A DNA stretch of 64,000 nt from Notospermus geniculatus (Eukaryota > Nemertea > Pilidiophora > Heteronemertea > Lineidae): positions 812,739 through 876,738 of the forward strand of contig NMRB01000005.1 of assembly GCA_002633025.1 (NCBI GenBank). Reading direction: 5' to 3'. The notes under the pieces are model-generated. The model worked only from the letters and a program-made list of their open reading frames with translations. It was not told the DNA's origin and did not search any database. Shown one piece after another: positions 34,101-39,898 of the stretch; position 1 is the stretch's first letter; each line of letters begins with the position of its first letter. The position numbers and the translations under genes are program-made.

Positions 34101-36528
34101 GAGGCTATGAAGCACTGACACAGACTCAGAGAAATGACTTCATATCATCCTGGCGACTCTGTTACTTCCTTTTTCCATAGGCCTAGGTACGATTAACTCT
34201 GTGGCATGGTTGCGAATCTGGAAAGTGGTTTGGTACTGAGACGCAGAGTGGCGCTAAGTGACTCGAGGGTGAGATGGTGCAATGAACCCCTTACAGCTAC
34301 TACTATGGCACGGCTTAACCCACCGGCCATGGAGGATTTCCTTTATGGCCTAGTTGTTGGGTGCTGGCCTCCAAGCTAGAAGTTAAGCAAAGTTGAGCAC
34401 GGTCAGTACTTGGATGGGTGACCGGTGCACGTATAATACAAGAATGGTTTTGGACATGAATTGGATCTTGCACTTCTTTTGATACGGAGTGGTGAAGTGC
34501 GGACATTCTCCATTCATACGGGTTGTGTTACTGTTTTAGCAGTGTAGCTAGAGAGGGAAGCGTTAGATGGAACCGTACCCCAGATTTGTGATCGGGATTT
34601 CTCGAGGCAGCACTGCCTAATGCATTAATTCAAATGAACTGGATGCACGTAGACTTGGTTTAAAATACTGAGATCAATATAGACTTTTACTGTACATATA
34701 CATGATAGTCGCCAGACTGTATACAACCAGAACAGAAGTAATGTATTGAAATTGATCTTGCTTGACAGATACATTTCCCAATGCCAATTTTGTCCTCAGG
34801 CTTCTGACTGAGATGGTGATATGAATAACAATAAGGCAACTTTCCGCTCGGAGGATGGCGTTGGTTTTTCTACTTTAAGAGTCGAACGATATTGATTTAG
34901 ATTAATGGAATGAGGGGGTAGATAACACAAAACAGACTTTCATCTTGTGAGTGGGATGTTATTCGATGCGTTAGATTAAAAGACAGGCTGGTAATTTACA
35001 CATGGCATCTGGGGCGGAAGTTAAGGAAAATGAGTTTGTTTTAAAGGAACTGATAATTGCTGCTAGTGTAGAGAAATGAACAGCCAAACCACAATTTAGA
35101 TCAGGACAATGGGGAACCGGAGGAACTAACGTCACGACGTGGCGCTGTGAGCAGTGCGACCGAAGTTTCTTTTTTCTAACGTTGTTTCCATTTATTTCTG
35201 GCTTGAAAAGCACCCGTTTGTTTCGGTCGCCTGGCATTAAAATTTACACCATCTTGTAGCAGATGAAAATATCTGCATTTTGCGGTGCCTTTTTTCCTTA
35301 AAATGAAGAGATAGATGGCGATTATGGCAATGTCATTATCTCATTATTCCTGTAGAAAATGTACAGCAGATTTTTTCATGACGCGATGTCAACACCTAAA
35401 ACGACGTCAATGACGTCGTTTCGGTCGCACTGCTCGCAGCGCCGACCTGTCGGGATTTCCGGCACGCGGGTTCCTCATTCTACACATCACTGTCCAGCGC
35501 ACACCTGGCATCAACAGCCGATTTTGCTGAGTACAGTACATTGCACAATTGACATCCCTTTATCCGCATACCTTCCGCGAACGTCATGCGGAATGTACGC
35601 TTCAGTTCATCGCGTATGGTACGGGGCGTCACACGTCTCTTCTGCGTGATGGCTGCGCACCACGGGCGAATGATGTTACGTCTTCACTGTGTGCCTTCCG
35701 TGATGGTGCCCGACGTCCGCAGAAGATACGAGGAGGGTACGCACATGGCGCTGCATGTGGTACATGGTGTGTGGCGCGGAAAGGAGGTCAATTGTGCAAC
35801 ATACTGGAGCTTTCAAATCACTTGCGATATCACCTGAGGTGCTTAACGAGAATTGAACCAGCAACCTCTGTGAATCACGTACATGATTGTGATATGAACT
35901 ACTCCTTTTCCTAACCAATATGACCCAGAACCAGAGCTCTTACCCATGATCAGCTTAGCTACCTCGAATCAGACTACTGGTACAGTACCTTGCACAATTG
36001 ACCGCCCTTCCGCACCGCGCACCATCTGTGTACTACATGCAGCGTCATGCACGTACCGTCCTCGTATCTTCCGAGGACGTGGCGCAGCGTCGTGGAAGGC
36101 ATGCAGTGAAGACGTAACGTCATTCACCCGATGTCACGCAACAGAGACACGTGACGTACCCATACCATACGCGATGAACTGAAGCCTACCTTCCTCGTCA
36201 CGTACGGGGAAGGTACGCGGATTTAGGGAGGTCAATTGTGCCAGGTACTGTACATACATGTACCTTTCAAAAGATATTCAACTTACCTATAAAATGTGAC
36301 TTGATCTGTCGTATTGATAACCTTGGATAAACTGACGTTAGACGCGGTCATTATTTCATCAGCGGCTGCCTGAATTATATTGACATAGGACGTTGTCCTC
36401 CCAGTATATTCTAAGAATATGTCCCTCGCAGTTATATTGGGTACATTGTTTAGGTCATTTAATGAGGACACTATTTTTAATACGCCATTCTGTTTTGTCT
36501 CCTTCAGGACTTCAGTGAGGGCCTGAAC
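1034..36528 (-). CDS. TTYH: Tweety homologue (TTYH family), partial gene, at least 10 exons
   Basis: Seen: exons, in transcript order, at 36287-36528, 32592-32687, 30212-30284, 28434-28503, 27888-27943, 27303-27401, 26859-26998, 26212-26313, 17811-17954 and 3563-3665, then possibly 1814-1834 and 1034-1135. All have AG/GT borders and compatible phases. Family hallmarks in order are an FYRW sequence entering TM3, a GDFC motif after TM4, an LQYYMNC segment with NPF, HKEYVGALQGIC before TM5, RAWRHF after TM5, an acidic DEDDPF tail and GRQTPPP. Known: TTYH proteins are five-TM plasma-membrane glycoproteins, reported as Ca2+- or volume-activated anion channels; later dimer structures lacking an obvious pore question this. 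The second extracellular domain lies between TM4 and TM5. Potential N-glycosylation sites are NIT, NVS, NTT and NCS. The N-terminus and TM1-TM2 were not found. Vertebrate paralogue identity (TTYH1, 2 or 3) cannot be assigned; an invertebrate single-copy gene is likely. Confidence 0.93.
1150..1310. repeat. Tandem pair of CCAAT-containing inverted repeats
   Basis: Two units of about 80 bp each carry GATTGGTGGATGCCCA, then GGCC and CAATGACCAATCAGGG. Each is itself a loose palindrome with ATTGG and CCAAT arms. They lie immediately upstream (minus strand) of the 1034-1135 exon. Confidence 0.65.
1628..1760. repeat. CGTACG-rich repeat fragment
   Basis: A short GC-rich stretch with CGCCGTACGTACGGACG and then AAGCCCTGCTGGGCCTTG looks like the tail of a dispersed repeat. 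It begins beside a single ambiguous base (1627). The family is not recognised. Confidence 0.35.
1814..1834 (-). CDS. Possible 21-nt TTYH microexon
   Basis: Between a pyrimidine-rich acceptor (TTGGACAG) and a GTATAC donor lie 21 nucleotides in phase 0 at both ends, encoding FEDKDSQ. It would insert between the 3563-3665 exon and the 1034-1135 exon without shifting the frame. So short an interval can arise by chance, so this is a candidate only. It does not supply the Tyr needed for a PPxY motif. Confidence 0.3.
3563..3665 (-). CDS. TTYH: TTYH exon: proline-rich tail (GRQTPPP)
   Basis: The 103-nt exon completes a Ser codon (TC+T) and ends in phase 0 at GCG before a GTGAGT donor. It encodes SGGRFSPPSLRMPG and then LPLQGRQTPPPA. 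Vertebrate TTYH2 and TTYH3 carry a similar proline-rich PPxY-type sequence in the cytoplasmic tail, which recruits NEDD4-family ubiquitin ligases. Here the prolines are present but the Tyr would have to come from the next exon. The frame joins perfectly with the 17811-17954 exon across a 14.1-kb intron. Confidence 0.82.
3842..3963. mobile_element. 122-bp near-perfect foldback MITE
   Basis: The left half TAGGGAGGTTTCGCAAG through GACGTTTATCTATTG is repeated inverted as CAATAGATAAACGTC through CTTGCGAAACCTTCCTA. No open reading frame lies inside. Arms of about 55 bp would form a long hairpin in the pre-mRNA of the TTYH intron. Confidence 0.85.
4228..4312. repeat. Short tandem repeat (CTTCATTATGCATGAACTATA)
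   Basis: About four imperfect copies of a roughly 21-bp unit built around TTCATTATGCATGAA, itself palindromic in its TATGCATG core. Confidence 0.7.
6197..6513 (+). repeat. Diverged direct duplication of about 150 bp
   Basis: Both 6197-6350 and 6371-6513 contain AATCCAAAGCAAGACCAGAA, CAGGTTTTGTC, CATTCC and AAACCCAACT...GGGAAGTTCT in the same order. The copies are clearly diverged. Confidence 0.65.
7272..7590. repeat. AAGAACACACTATCCCAGCC minisatellite interrupted by a small foldback
   Basis: About nine imperfect units of 20-25 bp occur at 7272-7360 and 7497-7590. The interrupting segment (about 7362-7492) has inverted ends (AAATTCCATTTCACACTT at left), consistent with a MITE inserted into the array. 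Confidence 0.6.
9065..9215. repeat. TGACCTTGA-rich tandem repeat
   Basis: Repeated TGACCTTGAGTCA-like units on the plus strand. TGACCTTGA is the complement of TCAAGGTCA, the extended half-site bound by NR5A/ERR-type nuclear receptors. A related block occurs at 10168-10255. Confidence 0.65.
10168..10255. repeat. Second TGACCTTGA-rich repeat block
   Basis: Shares TCACAGTGGCTGTGACCTTC, then AGTTGCAATGACC, with the block at 9065-9215, and is followed in both cases by a similar unique tail (CTTACACTA). It is therefore a dispersed repeat, not chance similarity. Confidence 0.65.
13236..13350. repeat. Roughly 24-bp minisatellite with TCAAGGTCA in each unit
   Basis: Four to five units of TGTCAAGGTCACTTGATTGA with few changes. 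Each intact unit contains the exact nonamer TCAAGGTCA. More single copies follow at about 13425-13500. Confidence 0.8.
14324..14455. mobile_element. 132-bp foldback MITE with 6-bp target duplication ATCTCT
   Basis: Ends CAGGGGTAGCCGCATAGAAA and its inverted counterpart TTTCTATGTGGCCACCCCTG. The flanks 14318-14323 and 14456-14461 are both ATCTCT. No coding capacity. Confidence 0.88.
16740..16885. repeat. CCATGGCA-rich imperfect tandem repeat
   Basis: Units of roughly 30 bp contain GTTGCCATGGAGCTGGCTGC and CATGGCAATG, about five times. The 127-residue Trp/Pro-rich reading frame running through it is a by-product of the repeat. Confidence 0.7.
17807..17810 (-). promoter_or_regulatory. 5' splice site overlapping a stop codon (TCG TGA within TC|GTGAGT)
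   Basis: The first four intron bases after the tail exon are GTGA. Reading on from the exon gives Ser and then TGA. Failure to splice here therefore ends the protein at SPDQSSS, while splicing adds the proline-rich tail. The overlap is seen directly; use as a switch is inference. Confidence 0.6.
17811..17954 (-). CDS. TTYH: TTYH exon: acidic cytoplasmic tail (DEDDPF)
   Basis: The 144-nt exon enters after AA and leaves with TC. It encodes KEYAAVDEDDPFIPRAQNS and a Tyr/Ser-rich continuation ending SPDQSS. The acidic DDDDPF-NP motif just after TM5 is conserved in Tweety proteins. The donor GTGAGT is preceded by TC, so unspliced reading gives TCG TGA: a Ser and then a stop inside the splice site (17807-17809). 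Splicing to 3563-3665 keeps the frame. A partial second copy of this exon lies at 19078-19104. Confidence 0.92.
18206..18476. mobile_element. 271-bp piggyBac-like MITE (TTAA target)
   Basis: Begins AGCCCCACTGTATTG and ends CAATACTGTGGGGCT, a 15-bp inverted pair with one mismatch. TTAA lies on both sides (18202-18205, 18477-18480). The second copy of this locus has one TTAA and no insert (near 19352), which is direct evidence of insertion. Only inference links it to piggyBac transposases. Confidence 0.9.
18893..19077. other. Assembly gap (185 N)
   Basis: The run of N separates two overlapping copies of the same locus. Sequence left of the gap (to 18892) matches sequence ending near 19763, and sequence right of the gap matches that beginning near 17928. 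The gap is therefore a contig join, not genuinely missing unique sequence. Confidence 0.9.
19078..19104 (-). pseudogene. Second, gap-truncated copy of the TTYH tail exon
   Basis: These 27 bases, plus the acceptor beyond them, repeat the start of the tail exon (KEYAAVDE), offset by 1150 bp. The rest falls in the N run. About 690 bp to the right repeats 17955-18892 with scattered mismatches and without a 271-bp insertion. The most economical reading is an allelic contig end, not a second functional exon. A true tandem exon duplication cannot be excluded without the missing bases. Confidence 0.75.
20386..21555. repeat. Duplicated 585-bp block joined by a single N
   Basis: 20386-20971 and 20973-21555 are almost identical, with a few substitutions and small indels, and are separated only by the N at 20972. 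This pattern suggests unmerged allelic contig ends. Confidence 0.88.
21848..22256. repeat. Minisatellite, ATTGAGATCACTCCACATGG unit
   Basis: About ten imperfect units of roughly 40 bp alternating ATTGAGATCACTCCACATGG with AGTGAGACTGCTCCCAATGG. The half-units are similar, so the array probably grew from a 20-bp ancestor. Confidence 0.9.
24014..24245 (+). mobile_element. tRNA-derived SINE
   Basis: The head (GCAGTGGTAGAGTGCCAGAC ... GGTTTGATTCCC) resembles the A and B boxes of a tRNA gene. The body (ATGAGCTGTTCCTTCAG, TTTCTGGAGAGACTGGGG) is shared with 51770-52015. The end is an ATT-rich tail. Confidence 0.8.
26212..26313 (-). CDS. TTYH: TTYH exon: TM5
   Basis: The 102-nt exon completes the Met codon and leaves with AA. 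It encodes AGIAFILLAGAVIGIMF followed by TIIIILASRAWRHFGK, a single membrane span followed by a positively charged, Trp-containing juxtamembrane segment. Vertebrate Tweety proteins have PRAW at this position. Acceptor CGTTTCAG, donor GTAAGTC. The intron that follows is 8.3 kb. Confidence 0.95.
26485..26878 (-). repeat. Roughly 40-bp minisatellite that copies the TTYH exon end and its splice donor
   Basis: Units resemble GGACATGCCACACTGGAATG followed by TAAGTTAACTATTATAGGGT (minus strand). The unit at 26859-26878 is the true exon end; the next donor copy, at 26811-26818, is exactly 40 bp into the intron. Further copies near 26770, 26728 and 26690 are more diverged, and remnants extend to about 26485. 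Confidence 0.85.
26859..26998 (-). CDS. TTYH: TTYH exon: HKEYVGALQGIC motif before TM5
   Basis: The 140-nt exon enters in phase 0 and leaves with AT of a Met codon. It carries REMKKVPPFLQHLTAFADC and then LHKEYVGALQGICHTG. The second part is one of the strongest Tweety signatures (LHKDY-x-x-AL-x-GIC), with the two Cys probably paired extracellularly. Acceptor GATTGTTTTCAG, donor GTAAGTTA. The last 19 exon bases and the donor are the first unit of a 40-bp tandem array reaching into the intron. Reading through this donor gives an immediate TAA stop. Confidence 0.95.
27060..27125 (-). repeat. tRNA-like B-box fragment
   Basis: The minus strand reads GGGTTCGATTCTGG, a good B box, after a weak A-box-like region. 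It lies in the short intron between two TTYH exons and is probably a SINE remnant. Confidence 0.4.
27303..27401 (-). CDS. TTYH: TTYH exon: helical segment of second extracellular domain
   Basis: The 99-nt exon is in phase 0 on both sides, giving 33 codons beginning DLHQASESIMKINLELEKL. It is amphipathic and helical, and corresponds to the extracellular helix after NPF (QRALANIHSQL in vertebrate TTYH1). Acceptor CTCTTCTGCAG, donor GTAAGTCC. The 300-bp intron that follows contains a tRNA-like B-box sequence near 27070. Confidence 0.88.
27888..27943 (-). CDS. TTYH: TTYH exon: YYMNC...NPF segment of second extracellular domain
   Basis: The 56-nt exon completes a Val codon (G+TC) and ends in phase 0. 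It encodes VILQYYMNCSQDISNPFSK, which aligns with the family segment containing YYLLC and NPF. An NCS sequon overlaps the conserved Cys. Acceptor TTCTTTTCAG, donor GTGAGTG. Such short exons are normal for this gene family. Confidence 0.93.
28024..28224. mobile_element. Second copy of the 201-bp TGTGACC MITE
   Basis: Nearly colinear with 554-754 in the same orientation and of identical length, with the same inverted ends (TGTGACCCACTCTGGCAAAA at left). It lies in the intron between the TTYH exons 27888-27943 and 28434-28503. The TA flanks are not preserved. Confidence 0.75.
28434..28503 (-). CDS. TTYH: TTYH exon: GDFC motif, start of second extracellular domain
   Basis: The 70-nt exon enters in phase 0 and leaves with one G. 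It encodes TVGDFCHDPNRAVQRD and a short polar tail. The DFC-x-x-P signature follows TM4 throughout the Tweety family (SDFC-x-N-P in vertebrates), and its Cys is probably disulfide-bonded in the extracellular domain. Acceptor TCCTTGCAG, donor GTTAGT. Confidence 0.93.
28598..28626. repeat. Tiny palindrome ATCAAAAATAGAT/ATCTATTTTTGAT
   Basis: A near-perfect palindrome. The same arms occur near 20927-20954, 21510-21538 and 32719-32740. Confidence 0.7.
29887..29993. mobile_element. ATCCTCCCATAGCAGGG foldback MITE, copy 1
   Basis: Left arm ATCCTCCCATAGCAGGGCTT, right arm CCTTGCTGTGGGAGGA. It is one of at least nine copies in the window and lacks coding capacity. Confidence 0.8.
30212..30284 (-). 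CDS. TTYH: TTYH exon: TM4
   Basis: The 73-nt exon completes a Phe codon (TT+C) and ends exactly after ATG in phase 0. It encodes CTCLTVFCLVLIW followed by TVTGAYLGLSM, corresponding to the vertebrate TM4 with its Trp-Gly turn. The acceptor is CGTTTCAG and the donor is GTTTGTAT. A second GT fourteen nucleotides further (GTATGAG) looks like a donor but breaks the phase with the next exon, so the first was chosen. Confidence 0.88.
30434..30640 (+). mobile_element. tRNA-like double-headed SINE
   Basis: Two tRNA-like units follow each other: AGTGGTTAAGTGCTAGAC with B-box-like GAGTTCAATTCCC, then GCAGTAAAGTGCCTGAC with GGTTGGATTCCC. Neither can fold as a complete tRNA with a plausible anticodon arm, so they are repeats and not tRNA genes. 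Confidence 0.6.
31975..32050 (-). repeat. tRNA-like SINE fragment
   Basis: The minus strand contains TAGCTCACCGTCCTGAGCCA and then ATCCAGGTTCGATTTCCAG, matching A- and B-box layout. The intervening part does not give a normal cloverleaf. Confidence 0.45.
32051..32228. mobile_element. Dispersed repeat with AATAGGAGC inverted ends
   Basis: Shares AGTTGACCAATAGGTGTCA and CTTTGCTGCCATCTTTTG with 42604-42776 and 57509-57680. Ends AATAGGAGC...GCTCCTATT are inverted, so it is probably a MITE. Confidence 0.7.
32436..32590. repeat. 75-bp direct repeat, two copies, beside a TTYH splice donor
   Basis: ACTTCAGGTGGAAATACTGG recurs 75 bp later (32436 and 32511) with one substitution in the unit. The unit end TGTCTAAATACTT is also the intron side of the donor of exon 32592-32687. 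Confidence 0.9.
32592..32687 (-). CDS. TTYH: TTYH exon: TM3
   Basis: The 96-nt exon takes over the split Arg codon and leaves with two nucleotides (TT). It encodes RWVSTIGLMSLLLVV followed by a Cys/Phe-rich hydrophobic stretch and a short ASKCLII loop that leads into TM4. This matches the TM3 and short cytoplasmic turn of Tweety proteins (YRW, then SKWLVI in vertebrates). Acceptor CTTTCCAG, donor GTAAGTAT. The intron side of the donor belongs to a 75-bp direct repeat (32436-32590). Confidence 0.92.
32745..32976. mobile_element. MITE with CTGTAAAGCA ends and CGCGAAA arms, TA flanks
   Basis: TA-CTGTAAAGCA at left and TGCTTTACAG-TA at right. Both arms are rich in AATTTTCGCG and its complement. 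It lies 57 bp upstream of the TM3 exon. Confidence 0.82.
33163..33470. repeat. Intronic minisatellite (CACCAAATTTGCCTGCACAC)
   Basis: Nested units of about 34 and 64 bp made of CACCAAATTTGCCTGCACAC, TCCTATTACCAGAA and CATCAAATTTTCC, at least seven times. Translated products are repeat artefacts. Confidence 0.9.
34355..34432 (+). repeat. 5S rRNA-derived sequence (3' half), pseudogene or SINE3-type head
   Basis: AGAAGTTAAGCAAAGTTGAG, then CACGGTCAGTACTTGGATGG, then GTGACCG closely follow the internal-promoter half of eukaryotic 5S rRNA (GAAGTTAAGCA...GTACTTGGATGGG-GACCG). The 5' half is not well preserved. It is either a 5S pseudogene or the head of a 5S-derived SINE. Confidence 0.75.
35140..35445. 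mobile_element. Inverted-repeat element with GCGCTG...GACCGAA ends
   Basis: GTGAGCAGTGCGACCGAA at 35149 is repeated inverted as TTCGGTCGCACTGCTCGC near 35419. ACGTC-rich sequence flanks both arms. Confidence 0.65.
35531..35812 (+). mobile_element. GTACAGTA MITE, copy in + orientation
   Basis: Begins GTACAGTACATTGCACAATT and ends GGTCAATTGTGCAACATACT. Its interior (TTACGTCTTCACTGTGTGCC, AAGATACGAGGAGGGTACG) is found inverted in the copy at 35978. Confidence 0.75.
35978..36254 (-). mobile_element. GTACAGTA MITE, copy in - orientation
   Basis: Ends GTACAGTACCTTGCACAATT and AATTGTGCCAGGTACTGTAC. The body is inverted relative to 35531-35812, so the two copies form a large inverted repeat only about 30 bp from the TTYH exon donor at 36286. 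Confidence 0.8.
36287..36528 (-). CDS. TTYH: TTYH exon: end of first extracellular domain, entering TM3
   Basis: The 242-nt exon enters in phase 0 and leaves with two nucleotides of an Arg codon. It is flanked by a TTCTCATTGCAG acceptor and a GTAAGT donor. The peptide begins VQALTEVLKETKQ and ends TTDQVTFYR. It is mostly helical and polar, with three potential glycosylation sites (NIT, NVS, NTT), as expected for the long helices between TM2 and TM3. The final YR plus the W of the next exon gives the family YRW sequence. It is the most 5' exon I can identify. A 76-bp minisatellite lies just upstream of its acceptor, leaving only about 45 bp between repeat and splice site. Confidence 0.9.
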
Positions 36529-36572
36529 CTGCAATGAGAAGAATTGAAGGGTATCGTTATGAAAGGGATCAA

Positions 36573-36890
36573 ATGATCTATTAGAGCTATAAACTGAAAT
36601 GTAAAGAAATCTACAAGGATTGGTGATCGATTCAATCGACAAGTGAAATAGATCTATTAGAGCTATTAGCTGAAATGTAAAGAAATCTACAAGGATTGGT
36701 GATCGATGCAATCGACAAGTGAAATAGATCTATTAGAGCTATTATCTTAATGTGAAGAAATTTACAAGGATTGGTGATTGAGGCAATTGACAAGTGAAAT
36801 AGATCTATTAGAGCTATTAGCTGAAGTGTGAAGAAATCTACAAGGATTGGTGATCCATGCAATTGACAAGTGAAATAGATCTATTACAGC
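36573..36890. repeat. 76-bp minisatellite upstream of the TTYH exon acceptor
   Basis: Slightly more than four units containing GATCTATTAGAGCTATTAGC, AAATCTACAAGGATTGGTGA and CAATCGACAAGTGAAATA. The array ends about 45 bp from the acceptor of exon 36287-36528. Confidence 0.92.
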
Positions 36891-38866
36891 TAGAGGACAC
36901 TCTCAAAAGGATCTTTTCCTCCAAAAGGCATCCGTGATCAAAAAGTTTTACAGTATCTCAAATTTCAGTGTAGACCTTGTCTTTGTTCTCTGCATGAAAA
37001 ACACATTCTGTGAAATACAGAGTGAGATAATGCAAATCATCCGAGTCTATTTCAACACACTTCAAGAGACTGATGGATTCACAGAGTTTATCTCAGTCTC
37101 AATAGCACTTGAAGGCTGACATCCTTCAGTTTAAAGTGTTAGCTATGGTGGTGCTCACGGACTAAAGAACCCTCATCTGCGCTATGTAAACGCTGATCAC
37201 CACTTGACGAGCTCAGCAGTCTTGTATTGTTCCCCTGTGCAAAATCACTGACGATTAGTTCCTTTAATTAAGGAAACTATGTAAATTTAATAAATCTGTA
37301 TAATTAGGATGCTCAAGATGAGATAGGATGTGATGGGAGGGATGGAGTATATGCAACAGAAACAAATGGATTTCACTCTGAATATCGTGGAGACAATTTG
37401 TTATGGTCTCTCACACACTCGTCAAGTCTAACTACAGCCAACCCAATACAAATATCAGGCAAGTTTGCACACAAATTGAGCCTAAATAATACATGAAAGA
37501 ACACGCCTGCCATAACAGAGCAACATGATATCTGATGATATTGAGAGAGGAACCAGACAATGGTTTTGGGTCTCATTGAGGAGGGACAACATGAATACAC
37601 AACATGGCCATCTGTCAATAGACTCTCTGTACACTTGACAGACCTGTCTGCATCAGCCACCCCGCAGTTCATGCACGTTTATCGTATATTTACAAAAGGG
37701 CGAGACTGAGCCCGGTAACAGCTTAAAAGGGGGCGTTCTGTACCCAATAAAGATCTGAACATGCCACACTATGGGAAACTACTGGTAGGCTACACAGTTA
37801 TTCTGTAGCCTGTCAAAATGAATTTATCTCTAGTCGGGTATGAGGCAAGAGTGATTTATTCAAAACATGATTTCCCTATCAATTATAGGAATAAACTTTT
37901 TAAATTCATCACCATCATCACGACAGTCCGCCATCTCGTAGAAATGGTCCCTGATTGATTGAAACAATGACTAACGGCACTCGAGGGCAACACACACACA
38001 GCATTTTCATGAAATATACGGCTCTTATTCAAATTCGGTTAAATGGAGCTATACATATGTGGAGGCATACATTGCATACAAATGAGAGGTTTTAATTTCA
38101 ATGGTTCATGTACTCAAACCACCCCTCGAGATCAACATTATAGATTGGTTCCAGAACTCACTGGCTGAATCAAGTACCGAGATCGGTAGCGCCGGTCCAA
38201 GCACTGATGAAAATGCACTGATCAGTTGACGCCGCTTGTTCTTTTTTAACAAAAGAGCAATCAATGATTTTTCAACCAATCAAAGCAGTTTTCATCAACT
38301 GACTTCAGACTTGGGAAGTAGAATAGTTATTTCAATTCATTCACAAAAATCTAGATGATAAAACGAACTATAAAATAGCAGTGCAATCATGATTACGGAT
38401 ATAATTTTATCTGATTTGGGACAACTTGTTTGTAAACAAGCTAAAAACACTCTAATCGTCAATTATTATATCCACGTTTTGATAGTTCTAGGCAAAATGA
38501 ATAAATCAATTGGTCATTATAGTAATAAGTATGATTATCTGCTAATACCTGGCAACTGACAGAACGGTTTGTCATGTACAATGGTATTGTCTAGTCATAC
38601 TCAATGACCAACAACACAATCTGCCACATTTTTGTCTCTCACAGATGAGGGACAGAGAATGGTTTGCCACTAAAAGCTGATCTTCTATGACAGAGTTTCA
38701 GCTTCTGCCTCGCACCTCCAGATAAGCTGGCTCAGGGGAGACCGAGAACACAACACAGCGGCAGCAAAGATGTCCTTCCCTATGGCCTAACTGATGCCAT
38801 GATCTCTGAAGCTGTTGCTCGTGTTTGGCCATTCTGTGGTTACCAAGGATTCTTGATGCTCATTGC

Positions 38867-39052
38867 GACACCTCCTGATTCTACAAGATGGTTGGTCTGA
38901 CCAGTTGACACCTCTTGGTTCTACAAGATGGTTGGTCTGACCAGTTGAGTTGACATCTCCTGGTTCTACAAGATGGTTGGTCTGACCAGTGAGTTGACAT
39001 CTCCTGGCTCTACAAGATGGTTGGTCTGACCAGTTGACATCTCCTGGTTCCA
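38867..39052. repeat. Roughly 40-48 bp minisatellite (CTACAAGATGGTTGGTCTGA)
   Basis: Four full and one partial unit: GACATCTCCTGGTTCTACAA followed by GATGGTTGGTCTGACCAGTT. Confidence 0.9.
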
Positions 39053-39872
39053 CTTGTGCATAAGATGGCTGAATCTCTTGACTGTTTAGCTTATCTGGCT
39101 GCTTTCAGCATCCTCCTCATATACTACAACAGCCGCTAATCAATTCATGTTGTTTATCTCCCGTCTTCAACTAATATGAAAATTGGGAGATGTCTGGCTT
39201 ATAACCACGGCAACATCATCTTCATGTTCTAAGTAATGGATGAAGATATAGCAAATTGTGGTTGGCTGTATCAATTATCGGCTGCTGAAAAGATAACGAG
39301 TCCCTTGGCGCTAAAACGGAATAGCAGACTGCCTTAATAGCCGATTCTCATAGTAATCCAAGGGTATCGAATAGAAATCCTTTTCAATGCTGCAAAAATG
39401 TCTACATGAATCATAGATCATGAATGTTTGTTGAAGATTTCATCCGGTATGTTCCCTCATCTTTCACAGCGTGTTCTTTACAACAGGAACATTCCCTGAT
39501 TGGTGGAATTTTGCCGGGATACGTGATACGCACGCTGTTTGTTCCCGAGAAGAACAAGCTGGAAGGAGCATAGATATGATAAGAAAAACAAATCTTGCCT
39601 TAGATCATGGCAACTTGAAAGATGAGTTGATGAGCTGAAATCACAGATGTTTGCACAATACTTCTTGAAGATACTTATCAGAATGGGTGAAGTGATGGAT
39701 TTATTGTCAAGAGGAAGATAGTGTGAACTTCATTGTATAGACATTCCTTCAGGTAATACTCAGTGCACTTGGTAGTCCTACAAAGCAGCTTTGAATCTGC
39801 CAAACTGTATCCTGATGAAATCACATCAGTGGTTCTTAGCGCTTGCCGACCCTAATTCACCACACACAAGAT

Positions 39873-39898
39873 TGGGGGGGGGGGGGGGANGGGGGGGG
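39873..39898. other. Poly-G tract with one ambiguous base
   Basis: Roughly 25 G residues with an A and an N (39890). The length is uncertain because homopolymers are sequenced poorly. Confidence 0.8.

Noticed and set aside
17807-36528. Prominin (CD133) family as identity of the multi-TM gene
   Set aside because: FYRW and several TM segments first suggested prominin. The GDFC motif, the very short TM3-TM4 loop, LHKEYVGALQGIC, RAW after TM5 and DEDDPF are Tweety signatures, and prominin's long loops are absent.
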